Below, one piece after another: positions 49,512 to 62,280 of a DNA stretch of 64,000 nt. Under the pieces are notes generated by a model, which did no database searches, had not been told where the DNA came from, and worked only from the letters and a program-made list of their open reading frames with translations. The stretch is from Centropus unirufus (lineage: Eukaryota; Chordata; Aves; Cuculiformes; Centropidae), in NCBI GenBank assembly GCA_013397695.1, contig VYZI01000147.1, positions 141,317-205,316 of the forward strand. The letters are read 5' to 3'. Both the position numbers and the translations under genes were made by a program. The first letter of the stretch is position 1. Each line of letters opens with the position of its first letter.

Positions 49512-51660
49512 GGCAAACATAAGAAAATATCTGAATACTTTGCATCTCAAAGCAATGAGAAGCACCCTCTGAAACTAATTAGTCATGACATTTACAACAC
49601 ACATGCACTTTACAAGCGAAACAATCTGCAGCATTCAGAACCCGACTGAACAAATTAAAAAGAACACTTTCTGTGCAGCCACATATATCCATTTCTACTT
49701 CCCCTTTTCCCCAATAATTGCCTGGCTTTTTCCAGTCCCCTGGACTTGCCAAAGGAACTTCTGCTTTGTTACCTTACTTTTCCCTCTAACAAAAGCTAAA
49801 GGCAATAATGTGTTTCAAATCAAGAACTCTCTTCTCACCCAAGATGGAATGTGCCTGCTGTTCTCAAGCAGTAGTTGGATACCAAAGACACCTGGACAAA
49901 TGAAAGGACAAATTGTCTAGATGGATTGTTTAAATGGACACAAATAATTCTTATGCTAATTCTCTGTGCTGCTTCTGTATTGCTTCCTACATCTAACAGC
50001 ACCTCTCTTCAGAAATAGCCTCTCATGTAATTCGTCTCTCTTTTAAGTTGCGTTCAGATAAACTTTCAGTAAGATCATCTTTTCCTTCACACATTTCCCA
50101 ATGAAATGGATTTAATTCCCATTCTTGCTGGTGTGCAGGTAGAGGTACCACTTAAAGTGCTCAACTGTGCTTTTTTTTAGTTATAGGACTTGATGTCCAA
50201 GAGAAATATGAGAAAAAGTTCATTAAGGGATAGCAGGATATGGAAAAGTGAATGAAAAACAGTTTCAAGTCTAACATAAAAAACCTCTACCCCCAGGCCA
50301 CTTAGACAAGGCAGTTAAAAAAGGCAATGATGTTTCCTGCAGAAGAAAGAGCAGTCTTTAGTTCCACTAATACACAACGCCAGAAAATAGCTCTTGTTTT
50401 AACAATTCTGCTCTCAAGGGAATAATTATTCTTGCAAGTACAATCAGTCAAATATTTTTACTGTCTGAAAAAGCACACATACAGCATCAGCTCCTACCCA
50501 GGGATTTACAGAGAGCACCAACATGCACACCACGACCAGGTTCCAGGTGGGCTCCAGGTTTGCTCCTACTGGTTAAATATGTTGAGTACAGACAAACTAC
50601 TCTGGCAACGCAGCACTTTGTTCTGGCACAGTAACCTCCTCCCTTTTACAGGACATATAAGCACAGTTTTGCGAGATGGACCAAATCCTTGCCAAGAGAC
50701 CTCCTGGACACCTCAGGAAGCATTCTTACCTCTGAGACACAGAACTTCGCAAGAAGAAGACAGCCACAAAGGTGTTGGGTCTGTACATGTCCATATGCCA
50801 CCAAAGCGTCCATTGAATCTTCAACATCAGCACCACAAAGCCTACATACGTGGTGCATTCAGAGATGTTCCCTTCCTTCCCACTTCCTCCTTCTCCCAGG
50901 GGTGCTACTAACAAAGTTAGTTTGTCACGGGTACAGGATGAACCACAATTTAAAGCCTCAAAATAAAGCTCTGCAGTTAAAGCTATCACCCTATAAAGGA
51001 GCAAACAACACTAGCAGATGTGCTCTCGAGATTCACTGCCATTAGATGAGAGAATAATGATTTTTTTTGTTGTTGCTGCTACATCAGGCAAAAAAGGCCT
51101 TGAGAAACTTAAGAAGCTTCCACCATCTGAAGAATAAGCAAAATAAACCAAAGTTATTTCCCCTCTGAAATATCAGGATATTTCATTTCTGAAGTCTTAA
51201 AAACAAAATTTACACAGCAAGTCTAAAGAAACCTGCCCATCTCATAGTACTGAAACACCAAAATAAAGAAATTAAAAATGGAAGGTACGTGTTAGCTGTA
51301 AAAACAATCTTCTGCACTTGTTATGCTGCACAGTACCTACTCATAATACAAATCATGAGTTTAATATTGTCACTCAAAGGCATACACAGTAATATAATAA
51401 AAGCTATTCATGGAGGAAAATGGTGCATTCGCTCAATCCCATTGTTGTTCTATTTCCATTCCTGCCACACTGAGCACTGCACAAGTCACATCCTGATCTG
51501 CACCTGAGTAATTCTCACCATTTAACAAACCAAAAATGATGCAATGATTTCACTTTCATGATCTCAGACAGAGACTTAGAAAAGTTTCAGTGCTCTTCAG
51601 AGTGGTTTTGTTTGTTTCCTGGACAGAAGAAAAGAAGCGACTTTTGGGGACTGAATATTG

Positions 51661-52130
51661 CCTCACTACAAGAAGGACATTGAGGTCCTGGAGCACATCC
51701 AGATAAGGGCAACAAAGCTGGTGAAGGGGCTGGAGAACAAGTCTTGTGAGGAGCAGCTGAGGGAACTGGGGTTTTTCAACCTGGAGGAGGCTGAGGGGAG
51801 ACCTTAGTGCCTACAACTGCCTGAAACGAGGTTGTGGAGAGGTGGGTGCTGGTCTCTTCTCCCAAGTGACAGGTGATAGGACAAGGGGGAACAGCCTGAA
51901 GCTGAGCCAGGGGAGGTTCAGGTTGGACATTAGGAAAAAAAATCTTCACCGAAAGGCTCATCAGACACTGGTAGGGGCTGCCTAGGGGGGTGGTGGAGTC
52001 ACCTTGCCTGGAGGTATCTAAAAGACAGGCAGATAAGGTGCTTGGGGATATGGTTTAGTGGCAAGACAGGTAGAGCTGGACTGGATCATCTCAGAGGTTT
52101 TTTTTTTTCCAATCTGGTGATTCTATGATT
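51661..52130 (+). mobile_element. CR1 LINE 3' fragment
   Basis: The copy begins at 'cctcactacaagaaggacat' and passes 'ctggtgaaggggctggagaa', 'ggaggctgaggggagacctt', 'cctgaaacgaggttgtggag' and 'ggacattaggaaa'. It ends with 'tggtttagtggcaagacagg', 'gatcatctcagagg', a T-tract and 'ggtgattctatgatt'. It is 5'-truncated and has the same subfamily-type tail as the copies at 18.9 and 40.1 kb. Frames are broken. Confidence 0.94.
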
Positions 52131-55100
52131 TATACAGAAGATCACTGGTTTTCCCCGTTTTTATCTTAAGTATATGACTACCGCAAGAATCTTCCCTGCT
52201 CACCCTTCTCACAATGTTACCACTATTTGGCAGCAGCAATGACTTAGTGGTACTTCAGGGGGGTAACTCAAATACCACAAAGTAGCATTTCTGAGGCGTG
52301 AGAAGTCTTTCTTTTTAAAGGGAGACCACTGCATGTTTGCAAGGATCAACAGGCTTATTCTGAGCTTGAGATGTGCGACACTGTCAGAAAAAGGAAGCAC
52401 ATTTTACAGCCGTTTGGCCACAGAAGTACCAAACCTGCTTCTCTGTGCAGCACCTTAAGTCTGGTAGGATATGAAAAACTTAGACATTTCTACCATGGAG
52501 CTAAGACAAACTAGGAACAGTCACAAAGAAAACTGCACTGAGATTCAAGCAAGCTGCTGAAAACGGGACTGTGCAGCTCTCCCCGACCGTCTTGGCTTCT
52601 CGGCACAGATGTGCTAAAGGTCAGCAACAACATTTGCTGACGTTGACGCTGTCCCAGAAGTGGTGCTTTCACTAGCACCCAGCTTCCCAGATTAATCTCA
52701 CCCACCCAAATAGCTCTGACATCCGCGGACCACTTAGAACTTCTTACATTGCAGCCTGATGCCTGCCGGCATCACTCGGCAGGAATCTCCCTCCCAGCAA
52801 GGGCTTGTGTGGAGCAAAGCAGTTTAATCTGTCCAGTGTTACAGTGTTTGCTCACTCTGTAAACAGTTAAAAATAAATTTATAACCCCAGTTCTGTTTAA
52901 AGACTGATTCTTCAAGTGTTGGGAATCCATGTTTTTTCACCTTCTCTTTAAGTCTGTTGTGCCTCCTTGTACTCCATGTTCTAACTACTTGTAGGGTCAC
53001 TGGAAGAAGAGGTCTCCTAGATAGAGTCCAAGACCCAGCTTTTCAGAGATACTCTCAATGCTCTGGCACACACCTGGCTTCAACAGTGATGATGCCTTGA
53101 ACAGAGAGAAGAAAAAGGGGATAGAGAAGCAAAGATGCACTGCCTTGTCTCATGCTTTCAAGATACACTCCAGCTTTATAAAGCGATAAAAAGTCATGAG
53201 GATTCATGGACAGAGACCACTTAAGAGACCTTTCTACCAACCCCATTAAACAAAAATATCCTCCACACTGTCGCAGGAACAAACCTTACCCCTGTTTACT
53301 GTAACAGTATGGGTCCTTGGAGGGCTGTTATTAATTACTGCACAATCCAACAGACAGGACAGTGGACAAAGGAGGAGTCAATCCCTGCATTCCTTCAAGG
53401 CCTACTGGGAAAACTTCAAGCCAAATTTCTCGAATTCTCAGTGTCTTTCCCTGTACCTCAGGAGGAATTATGCACACTGTAACTCCTAATTGAACACTTT
53501 CAAATTTATTGAAGAAAAGCATCACACAAGAAAATAAGTATATCCATTATTACACATAACTTAATGTATGTTAACAGCTCACCTGCAAATTTATGTGATA
53601 ATTACAATGGCATAAGCAACAGCTAATACCCATCATATTTCATCTGGATAAAACCCACTGGTATTACTACTTTACCAAAACACTGAGCTCTACAAAATTC
53701 CACTTCTGAAAAAAACTCCAGAAAGCAGCCCACGTGTGGCACAGCAGCCACGTGAGTGAACATCTGCCCACTGAGAACCGGCTCCGTGTTCTCCGAATGG
53801 AACCACATCAAACATCAGAAGCAAACTCAACTTGCTTGTATGAGCTGAAGCTGCTTTGGTGTGCAAGAGGGATGTACACATCCGGAGGGATGCAAGCCAT
53901 CCCAGACGTGGGACTGACTGCCGTAGCACCAGGAGTGTGGAAGGTACCTGCCTCGGGGATCCTGGCAACAGCTGAGTGACAGATGGAATGAGGTGCATGA
54001 AAGATGCCATGGAATTTTTTGCTAAGGAGGCTAAATACCTGCGTATAGAAAAAACAGTGTGGACTAACATCCCACTCGGCACAGTGCAAGAAGTGCCCTC
54101 ATCTGTGAGGTGCATATTTGAAGTGCCCCTCAGAAAGCCTCCAAGATAATGCGATGGTGTCCCTTCCTTCTCAGTCTCCTGTTTGATGGACACATGAGTT
54201 TTGTTGGACTCTATCTGAACGGCACGAGACACAACTTGCTAATGTGAACTCCCCGTTAATGAAGTTTCTGTAAATGATCTATCCAAACACTCCGCAATTA
54301 AATACCATCCCCCTTGTGAGGGTATCACAAATAGCCTTTCCAATAACCTTCCAGCAGAAAGCCTCTGCCTAAGGAAAACTCTTAAACCCAAAATACATTT
54401 TCTAAATGCTAAAATATAAAGCATCTTCAAAGCTTCTGTCCTAGGCAGAGAGATCCTAAACCAGTTTCATACCTCGAAGTGCATTTGATCTTTTAAGTCT
54501 CCAGGCATTAAAGAGTCATAAATCTCTGCAGTTTATAAAACTGAACTATTTTTATTTTGATTAGAACAACATGTTTCTGCAATGTAAAACGCCACCAAGA
54601 GCTGCACAAAAAATAATCACTAATTATGGGGAAACGCATACCCTGCGGAAGGATGCACAGTTACTGCATGACTTACAATAGACTTAAGGCAGTCTGGACA
54701 CCTTACCTATAAAATCCTTTACTGATTTAATGACTGAAGTATTACTTTATAATTTTATCACTCATTACTATCTTTGCAATACTTGGAAGACATTTGTAGC
54801 ATTGCTTTAACTATTAAAAACCTTGAAATATTACAGTTTCTCAGCCTAGTTTTAAGTTAGAGAACAAGCGATTTTTTTCTTCCTGATGATATCCTAAAGT
54901 CTTCATAAACACAAATCAGAACTTGCTAATTATAATTCTATTTCTTTATCACTTAAGTGGAAGCAATTTCCATTTCATGCACCAGCTGAATTTTACAGCT
55001 AACACTGTCAAAGTCATCAGCCATTCAATTCAACAACACCCCTACATTTCAAAATGGAAAACCTGGACATAAATAAGATACAGCCCTGGATTCAAAATCT

Positions 55101-58100
55101 TAGCCTATAACTGCATGTATGTAAAGTGGGAAGATTTAATTTAATCTAAAAGCCATATATTTATCTTACAGCAAGGAGAATGTTGCAACTATCAGCCACT
55201 TCCAGTTGAGCAGCTGGCCATTTGGCCACTCCCAATTAATTTCTTTTGGTTCAGTATCAAAGGGTGGCTACCAGAAAGGAGCAGACAACAAATTCCCCTG
55301 TCAAAAAGAAAAAAAACGCAAAGAAACAAACAACAAAAAGAAAAAGAAAAAAGGAAGCAATCATGAAAAAAAATTATAATTCAATAAAAATCTCTAGAAA
55401 TTGTTCATGCCCAGTTAATTAGCAAAACATGCCCCAATTGTTATTAAAATAACATACTCATAGCTAGCTCACAATCACTGTTTACATTCCAAGATAATTT
55501 ACAAGCACTTTACAACTGCATGTTTCAATAACCTTACAAGGACTTTTACTCTTCTGTGGAAACAACAGCATTACAAAACGTCAAACTTGTTGCAAAACCC
55601 TGGACGAAATTGTGAATAAAATGATCTCTCTTAAAATTCCACCAAAAAGATATGCTACACAAAAAAGAATTAAAGCATTCCTACCCAGTGACTGTTTCTT
55701 CTTTGCAACCCCTAACCCCCTTAAAACTTACTATGTAAACAATACGAGATTTTTTCCAGTTCTATCATCAACTGTTATTTCACACACTAGAATCATATTC
55801 CACTTTAATAAAGTTACACAACAAATGCACCAAGATCTAAACTTGTATTTTAATGACTGGATTGCTATATTATCATCTTGATATTTGCACACAAGGATGC
55901 AAGGAACTCCTTCAGTGACAAGCACTGATTTGACTGCATGGCTTTCAATTACATTCAGAAGACTTCCAGATTTTCGAACTATCCAAACCTAAATGAGAAC
56001 CCACCGTTAATGAACACTTTGCCCCCTATTTTGCTGTGCGTGCATTCCAAGGGAACTGTGAGCTTTCAGTGGGACGCACACCATCAAAACTCGGGACACT
56101 CTAAGCAAACAAAACCTTAATCATTTACCACACTTCTTGGTTCCTTCAAACAATTTCAGGGGGATTTGAAAGCTCCCATATTATTCCCTGTATCTGAAGC
56201 ACTTACACATAAAGGAAACTAGGCAAGAGGGCATGCTACCAGCCAGGCCACATCCCCTAAAGCTTCGGGAGACACGGTCCTAGAATGCCACCATGGTACA
56301 AATTTTCCCCCTGATCCTCTTCCCTGTCCTCCTTCTCCAGCAGAACTTCCTCTCACCTCTACGCCTCAGTGCCCTTTCACCTGGTGAAATCCCTCTCATT
56401 AAAAACAAGTGCACGGCACAACACGCATATGCAGGAGCGACTCAAACCCAAGCCACAGAAGATATCGCATACAAGTTTCTTTCTGCAAAATGTCCCTTTG
56501 AATGAACAAAATCCAGAAGAGCACTGAGTCACTTTGCTCTCAGATGAAGAAAATAACAAAATGCAAGATGCTGAAGGGAAGGGAAGCCTCCTTCAAGCTA
56601 TGGGACATCTATGTAGCATCTGCTCTTCTGCCAGTTGCTTGGATCCAAGTGCAAATTTTGAGGGAAAACATATCCCTGTCCAAACCTATCTGAGGCTGCT
56701 AACCTGTGTATTAAAGAGTGCAGCCCACAGATATTCCTTTATAAATAATACACTTCAAGGAAAGGTTTGCCAGCGCTGTCTGGACAAAGACCTGGATTTT
56801 GTGAAGGACCAAACTTTGACTGCAAAATTTTAAACACAATAAAAGAAAACAATGGTACAACTATTCTGATGACAAAGTCTCCTACCAGTAAGACTGAAGG
56901 AATACAGAAAAGCTGTTTTTCTCCTCCTTAAACAGAGGAAGAATCAAAACTTAACCTGCCAGCGGGAGTGTAAAGCTGTGGCTGGTCTCAGTCTCCAAGT
57001 TTCCACATGTGCACCTGCTGCTCCCTTACCCTGATTTTCAGGAAAATATCAACAGTCCTGCAAGGTGAGGCAAAGCGGGATGTTGTCCCTGCAAAGATGC
57101 ATGAGCTACACTCTGTAAATAACAAGATGAAGGTCTTTGGGGAACACTGCTGACAATGTGCCACGTGCCACAATTCCACGCAGCATTTTTAACTCACCTC
57201 AGCCTCATATGACAATAGATGCATCTCTCCAAAGGTGCATCAACCCAAAACACTCCAGCAGCAGAACTGGAAATGTACCTGACACGTTTGAAGTCGGTTG
57301 GCCTCACTGTGTTTCTGTTCCTTCACCCGTGACACTTCACAGAAAGCTTGAGAGGCTTAATTTATTAGCAGCCTGCCAAGTGCTTTAGACAAGTGTGTTA
57401 CTAAAGCATTAGAACCGTGTTCTTGGTTCTGAAAAGACAAACTATTATTCAAAATAAAGTAAAACCAACAATATCCTTAAAAGAAGGCTACACTTTTTAA
57501 ATGTAGAAGTATCACGTTTACCTTATTTGCTTTAATATAGACCAGACTTCAGGTATTTCATTACAGTAGGACATCAGAGAGCTGACTTTCTTCTGACCCT
57601 CCTTTCCCTTCATTTACTGTTACCCTCCTGAAGGAGGTGATAAGGAGAAACAAACCAGTAACACCAAAGGAAAGTGATACGTGCCCAGCCAGCCTCACTT
57701 TCCCCAGGCCACAGGGGAACATCCCTGGGCGCAAAGGCCCATCAGCAACCTTGATTTGCCAGCAGATGTCAACTCCAGGTCGCCTGATCAGGGCCGAAAA
57801 CAGTCTGGATGCTAACACGGGCAAGGGCAAACTGTTCCCAAACCCCGCAAAAGACAATGTATCAGGTACTGGTGGTGAACACTATTGAAGCACTAGATTT
57901 CACTCAGAGCAGCATCCACATGGAAGTTTTGTATCTACGCAACTCCAAAGTTCAGGGTTTTGCTCTGCCTTAAATGCTGCTTTTGCCACAGTATCACTGG
58001 GAGAATACTCAGTGGCCATTCTAGCATGAGAAAGTCCACCCAAAATACTGACAATGGACAAGCACCATTTAAAAATGCCAGATATAAAATACAGACACTG

Positions 58101-58509
58101 ACTAAAAATACTAACTCCAAGCACTAGTTCTACTTAAGTGTACCTACTTTTCGTAGCTCAAACCATTTGATATAAGAGAAAGATGAAACAAGAAATCCCC
58201 AAAGATATTGATAAGTATCAGTACACTGATTTCTTGTAAGTTTTAGGATTATTAAAACATGAAGATTCAAATGAGACAAATACTGTCCAATGTATCATAA
58301 ATTTACACCAGCTTTCATTTGGGCAGAAGACCTTCAGCACGCTGTGCAGAAGTTGTAATATCAGATAAGGGAACGTGACTGATGACTTGGAAAAGGATCA
58401 TTCTGAATCACCACATACTTAAGAAAAACCTCAAAGCCCAAAAGCAAACAGATTACAGACAATTTGCTAAATATATTAGTATGGATGCACATATACGTAT
58501 ATTTTTAGT
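52131..58509. other. Intronic DNA with no coding exon recognised
   Basis: No repeat family, RNA gene or splice-flanked coding segment was recognised apart from the A-rich block at 55.3 kb. A 180-codon minus-strand open frame (53,690-54,232) is the longest unexplained frame in the window. It has no recognisable domain and overlaps other frames. Confidence 0.5.
55303..55375 (+). repeat. A-rich low-complexity block
   Basis: Irregular 'aaaaag', 'aaac' and 'aaaaaag' words give a nearly pyrimidine-free plus strand. It is probably a decayed poly-A or simple repeat. No attached element was recognised. Confidence 0.7.
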
Positions 58510-58930
58510 ATCATAGAATGGTTTGAGTTGGAAGGGACCTTAAAGATCATCCAGTTCCAAAGTCCCTGCCATCGGCAGGGACACCTCCTGCTACACCAGG
58601 CTGCTCAAGGCCCTTCCAAACCTGGCCTTGAACACCTCCGCGGGGGGGCAGCCACAACTTCCCCGGGAAACCCGTGCCAGTGCCTCACCACTCTCGTAGT
58701 GAAGAATTTCTAATGTCTAGACTAAATCTTCCCTCTCCAGTTTGTAGCCGTTCCTCCTCATTCTACCACTACTGTGTAAAAAAGTCTGTGTAAAAAGTCC
58801 CTCCCAACCTTTCCTGCAGCTCCCTTCAGGTACTGGAAGGCTGCTATAAGGTCTCCCACAAGCCTTGTCTTCTCCAGGCTGAACAGCCCCAACTCTCTAA
58901 GCCTGTCCTCATAGCAGAGGCCCTCCAGCA
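58510..58930 (-). mobile_element. CR1 LINE 3' fragment, reverse orientation
   Basis: The plus strand starts with the reversed 3' end ('atcatagaatggtttgagtt', 'ggaagggaccttaaagatca', 'tccagttccaaagtccctgc'). It continues through 'ggccttgaacacctccg', 'tgaagaatttctaatgtcta' and 'tactggaaggctgctataag' to 'gcctgtcctcatagcagagg', where it is 5'-truncated. Its CpG content is low apart from a 'ccgcggggggg' patch. It is about 420 bp and is the clearest minus-orientation CR1 here. Confidence 0.94.
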
Positions 58931-61900
58931 GATATTTTTAGGATACCTGCTGTAATCTGGCTGTAGATTTTTGCATATAGACATGGCCATTCTTCATCTT
59001 GTTCTTGCTGACCTTTTTGAGTGCTTCAGATCTTTTTCAGACAGCAAAGTCTATTTGTACCACACTTTGCTGCTGGTTTATCCAACACACAATTTAAAAG
59101 ATGGTTGGATGCCACTGTCAGGATGGTGCACTACCTCTCTGCATCCTTAAGAATCAGGTGTTTCTGTCCCACACTTCCAAGGCCACCCTGTAGAAGCCGT
59201 CCTGCCTACAACATCCTCAAGTGTCATTACAGTGTCATTACAGTGTAAGTATTTTTCCCTCTGACAGGTCAGCGTGGCTCTCTCTCAGCAGGTGTCTGGC
59301 AGGAAGAAAGCAGAGTCTTGGTTCAATCAGACATAAAGAGATGGAAATGCTCATCTCCTGGAGCTGGCATCTGACCTATGTGTCATATCAAGTACACACT
59401 GTTTCGCAAGAGCTAACAGGCTTCTTTACATCGCTGCTATCCAGGGCTGGAACTCTTCTGGTGGGAGTGACTGCTGTTCCCTGTCTCCTGCAGAAGCACA
59501 CCTTGGTGAGGGGTGTGGGGAAGAGGTGAAGGGCTTCGTCATCACCTAGAGACACCAGATGGAAATGCATGGTTCAAGATGCCCCACCTTTTGACTGGCA
59601 GGACATGGATACAAAAAGCCAAGGAAGTACCCAGAATGGTTTGGTGCCATCACGCGCTATGTGAGGTCCTGAAGCTCTGCAGCTTATTTCTCCTGAAGCA
59701 AGCAGAGCTTTTGGAAGATGACAGTCCTGATCCACGTAGACTTTGAGACTGTGGCACAACAATCTACAGCATGACTTTTTTTTCAACATGCACCTTGGCC
59801 CTGTAGAAGGCAGAAAAAAGAACTTTGGTGCTGTTAACTTCCAGCTTGAATACAGCCATGAGGAACACTGCCTCACAGGAGGTGAAGCCTTGAGGTTTCT
59901 ACAGTACAATGGGGTGTCCATACATTTGAAACATCAGCAGCAGTGAGATATCTCTGCCTAATACAGAGCCCACCAAACCACTGCCTTGGCAGATGGGATA
60001 ACTTTACCTGACAGCTTCCTCCAGTTTGTAATTTATCTGCCCCTACAGGAGGGAATCAGTGGCCTACTTGGAACTCCTGCTTTCAGATGAAAAATGACCC
60101 TTTTTATAGCCTCATAACAAAGCAAATATCATCTTTTATTGTTGTGTTTGCCATAGTCTCAAATACAGTTCACCTGAATGTAGGTCTGGATTAAATGATG
60201 CTGGGAAATAGGCAATCACCTGCCTGATCCTAGCATGGCTGTTAGTATTCTGCAGAGAATACTGGCCTAACAGCAGGACCTGGCCCGGTCCAGTGTTTGT
60301 GAAATTGTGGGTAGAATGATCTACACAGTGAGGGGACGATGACAGAGACTCAAACCTTCAGACCAGTGCATTGCACAGGTAACGCATCAAAGGTGACTCA
60401 TAGTGTAGACTTCTAAATATTTTGTAACTGCTCAGCTGAGAACTGACAGACCCCACAGCTCTCAAACTGCGCCACCTTCTCACAGGCAGCATCAAGGAAG
60501 TGACAAAGATTCAGATTCCCTGCACCTTTAGGTGGCACCTTCACGACACTACTACAAGGTAGCACAGGACACCCGACCCTGACCTCTCCCAACCAGAAAC
60601 ACCCTGAGCTCATGCACAGAGAATTCTCCTGGCTCTAAGACAAGAGCATACACTGACAACATGTTTGGAGCAAACCTCATCTTCCAGTTCACTTAGGTTC
60701 AGCCTTTTTCCCGCAAGGAAAAAAAAGTCCGAGACCTAAACTCCTCTATTCTGCAGTCCCAAATTCTTTGTTGGGTGTTTAGGCCCTAAAACTTAACATT
60801 TCATAAAAGAAATACAATTTTGTATATTTTCTTTTTTAGAACCTCAATTAATGCTGCCTGCCTTTACAGGCTTTTTGGAGGCAGGAATACTGGTAAGGGG
60901 ATAAGGGAAGAGCATTCGTAAACCTGAGATGCAGAACATTTCCTTTCTAATTATTTTGTACAGGGCACTTACGAGAGTTACAGGACTGATGCCGAGGAAA
61001 TCTCTGAAGACGTGTCTCCCTTGACAAGCAGGTTAGGTGCTTCCTTCAATCCTTCATACACAACACTCTCATCTAAGTTGAATGGTACCTTAAATCAACA
61101 CTGACTGGCCTTGGTGTGGGCATAACCGAGAGAAGAGGTGACACTTCCTCCTCTCAGACTGGTGAGGATTTTACAACAAAGAGGCAGACAAAATGATGCA
61201 AGTGCTAATGTTCTCCAAAAGATTCCCACTATTTCTTTTGCAAAACCAGGACAAAATGAGTTCTCACACAATACATCAGAAATTACAGAGCCTCTTTCCT
61301 TACCATAAAGGCTGATCTACTAGGTCCTCATAAATCCATAGACAAGGAGACAGCACCAGAAAAGATGTGCAAACGCAAGTTGTTCTGCTTTGCAAACAAA
61401 GGAAAGCCAAAGGTGGTGTATGGGCCCTGCTGCCAGCTGCATGAACGCACAGTGAAAAGGCACAAACTATCTGCAAAGCTGCGAGAAGGCTAACACTTCT
61501 ATTGATAAATGATTAAGTTATACTTGTAGAGTTAATGACTGGAGGAATATTTGTGGTTTTGGTTACTAGGCAAATGTAGAGGAAAAATGAGAAATGGTAC
61601 TTTCTCTTCTACCTGCTATTAAAGGGCAGTCCCTTCTCACTCATCCTGCCAGAAAACTGCCTTTTGCTTTGACCATCTCATCTTCCACATGAACTTAGGT
61701 TTTCACAAAAGAAGCATTTAAAATGTATGAAATTTTAGGCAGGAAATTAATAAGAACAAATATTTTCTCATGATCTGTACTCAACTTCAACATTAAAACA
61801 AGCTCTAGAATTTCATGACATCATTATTCTAGCTCCAAGCCCAAGCTTTCTGGCTGGCTAAAGCATCCTTCCTGGGCAAGTACCAGGGCCTTATGCAAGG

Positions 61901-62069
61901 ATTTTGTACTCCGGAGAGTCTACAACATCCCTTGATACGCTGTTCCTATTTAATTGTATCATGAGAAAACCGTACCTTATTTCTAGTCTGAACTGATCTA
62001 GCTTCAGCTTTCAGCCATCAGAATCCCCTTAATCTAGCTGACAAAGAACCATCTCACTGGCAGCTACCT
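58931..62069. other. Intronic DNA, mostly unassigned
   Basis: A short phrase at 59,100-59,125 ('ggttggatgccactgtcagg') recalls an old CR1 3' region in plus orientation, but too little is left to call. An 11-bp tandem duplication (GTGTCATTACA) lies at 59,221-59,242. The stretch 59,250-60,650 looks less AT-rich than its surroundings, with several medium open frames on both strands. I could not match it to a gene, retrocopy or repeat. Confidence 0.45.
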
Positions 62070-62280
62070 TCACCCTGTTTAAGTACTTATGGACTTATCA
62101 GGTAGCCTCTACCGTCTGTTGATAAACCAAATAGATTGAGCTTCTTAAATCTTCCATTCTAAAGCTGATTATGCAGACCTCAAATTAATGTTGATTTTTC
62201 TGAACTCTTTCCATTTTTTTTAAGCAATGGACGTGCCCATTGGCACTAGGATACAATATTTCAGTTAAGGTATATCAAAA
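62070..62280 (-). mobile_element. Ancient CR1/L3-type LINE fragment, reverse orientation
   Basis: Plus-strand phrases occur in the order of a reversed CR1/L3 3' pol region: 'ttatcaggtagcctctaccg', 'tgataaaccaaatagattga', 'gcttcttaaatcttccattc', 'tctgaactctttccattttt' and 'gcactaggatacaatatttc'. The consensus they follow reads roughly 'gataagctaaacagattgag', 'ctctttgagtct', 'tctgaaccctctccaattt' and 'gcaccagaactggacacagtattcc'. Divergence is high, which suggests an insertion older than modern birds. It may extend beyond 62,280. Confidence 0.7.

Larger units (their letters stand above)
40168..51660. other. Intronic DNA with no coding exon recognised
   Basis: Upstream intron of the minus-strand gene by inference. 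It contains an old CR1 fragment (42.1 kb), a short tandem duplication (47.3 kb), an old SINE (48.2 kb) and poly-A runs (41,591-41,603 and 49,490-49,511). A 159-codon plus-strand open frame at 50,432-50,911 overlaps minus-strand frames and shows no family motif or splice context I can support. Confidence 0.55.

Noticed and set aside
50432..50911. 159-codon plus-strand open frame overlapping minus-strand frames
   Set aside because: No motif, splice-site or repeat support. The translation looks random.
57185..57215. Possible upstream ATXN7L1 exon end, MRL-like codons followed by GTGAGT on the minus strand
   Set aside because: I looked for the exon ending in a VMRLNKE-like peptide. Here the residues before and after do not match, and the expected Asn-Lys-Glu is absent.
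60105..60125. Minus-strand VMRL-like codons that might mark the preceding exon
   Set aside because: A stop codon follows immediately and no donor is present, so the match is chance.
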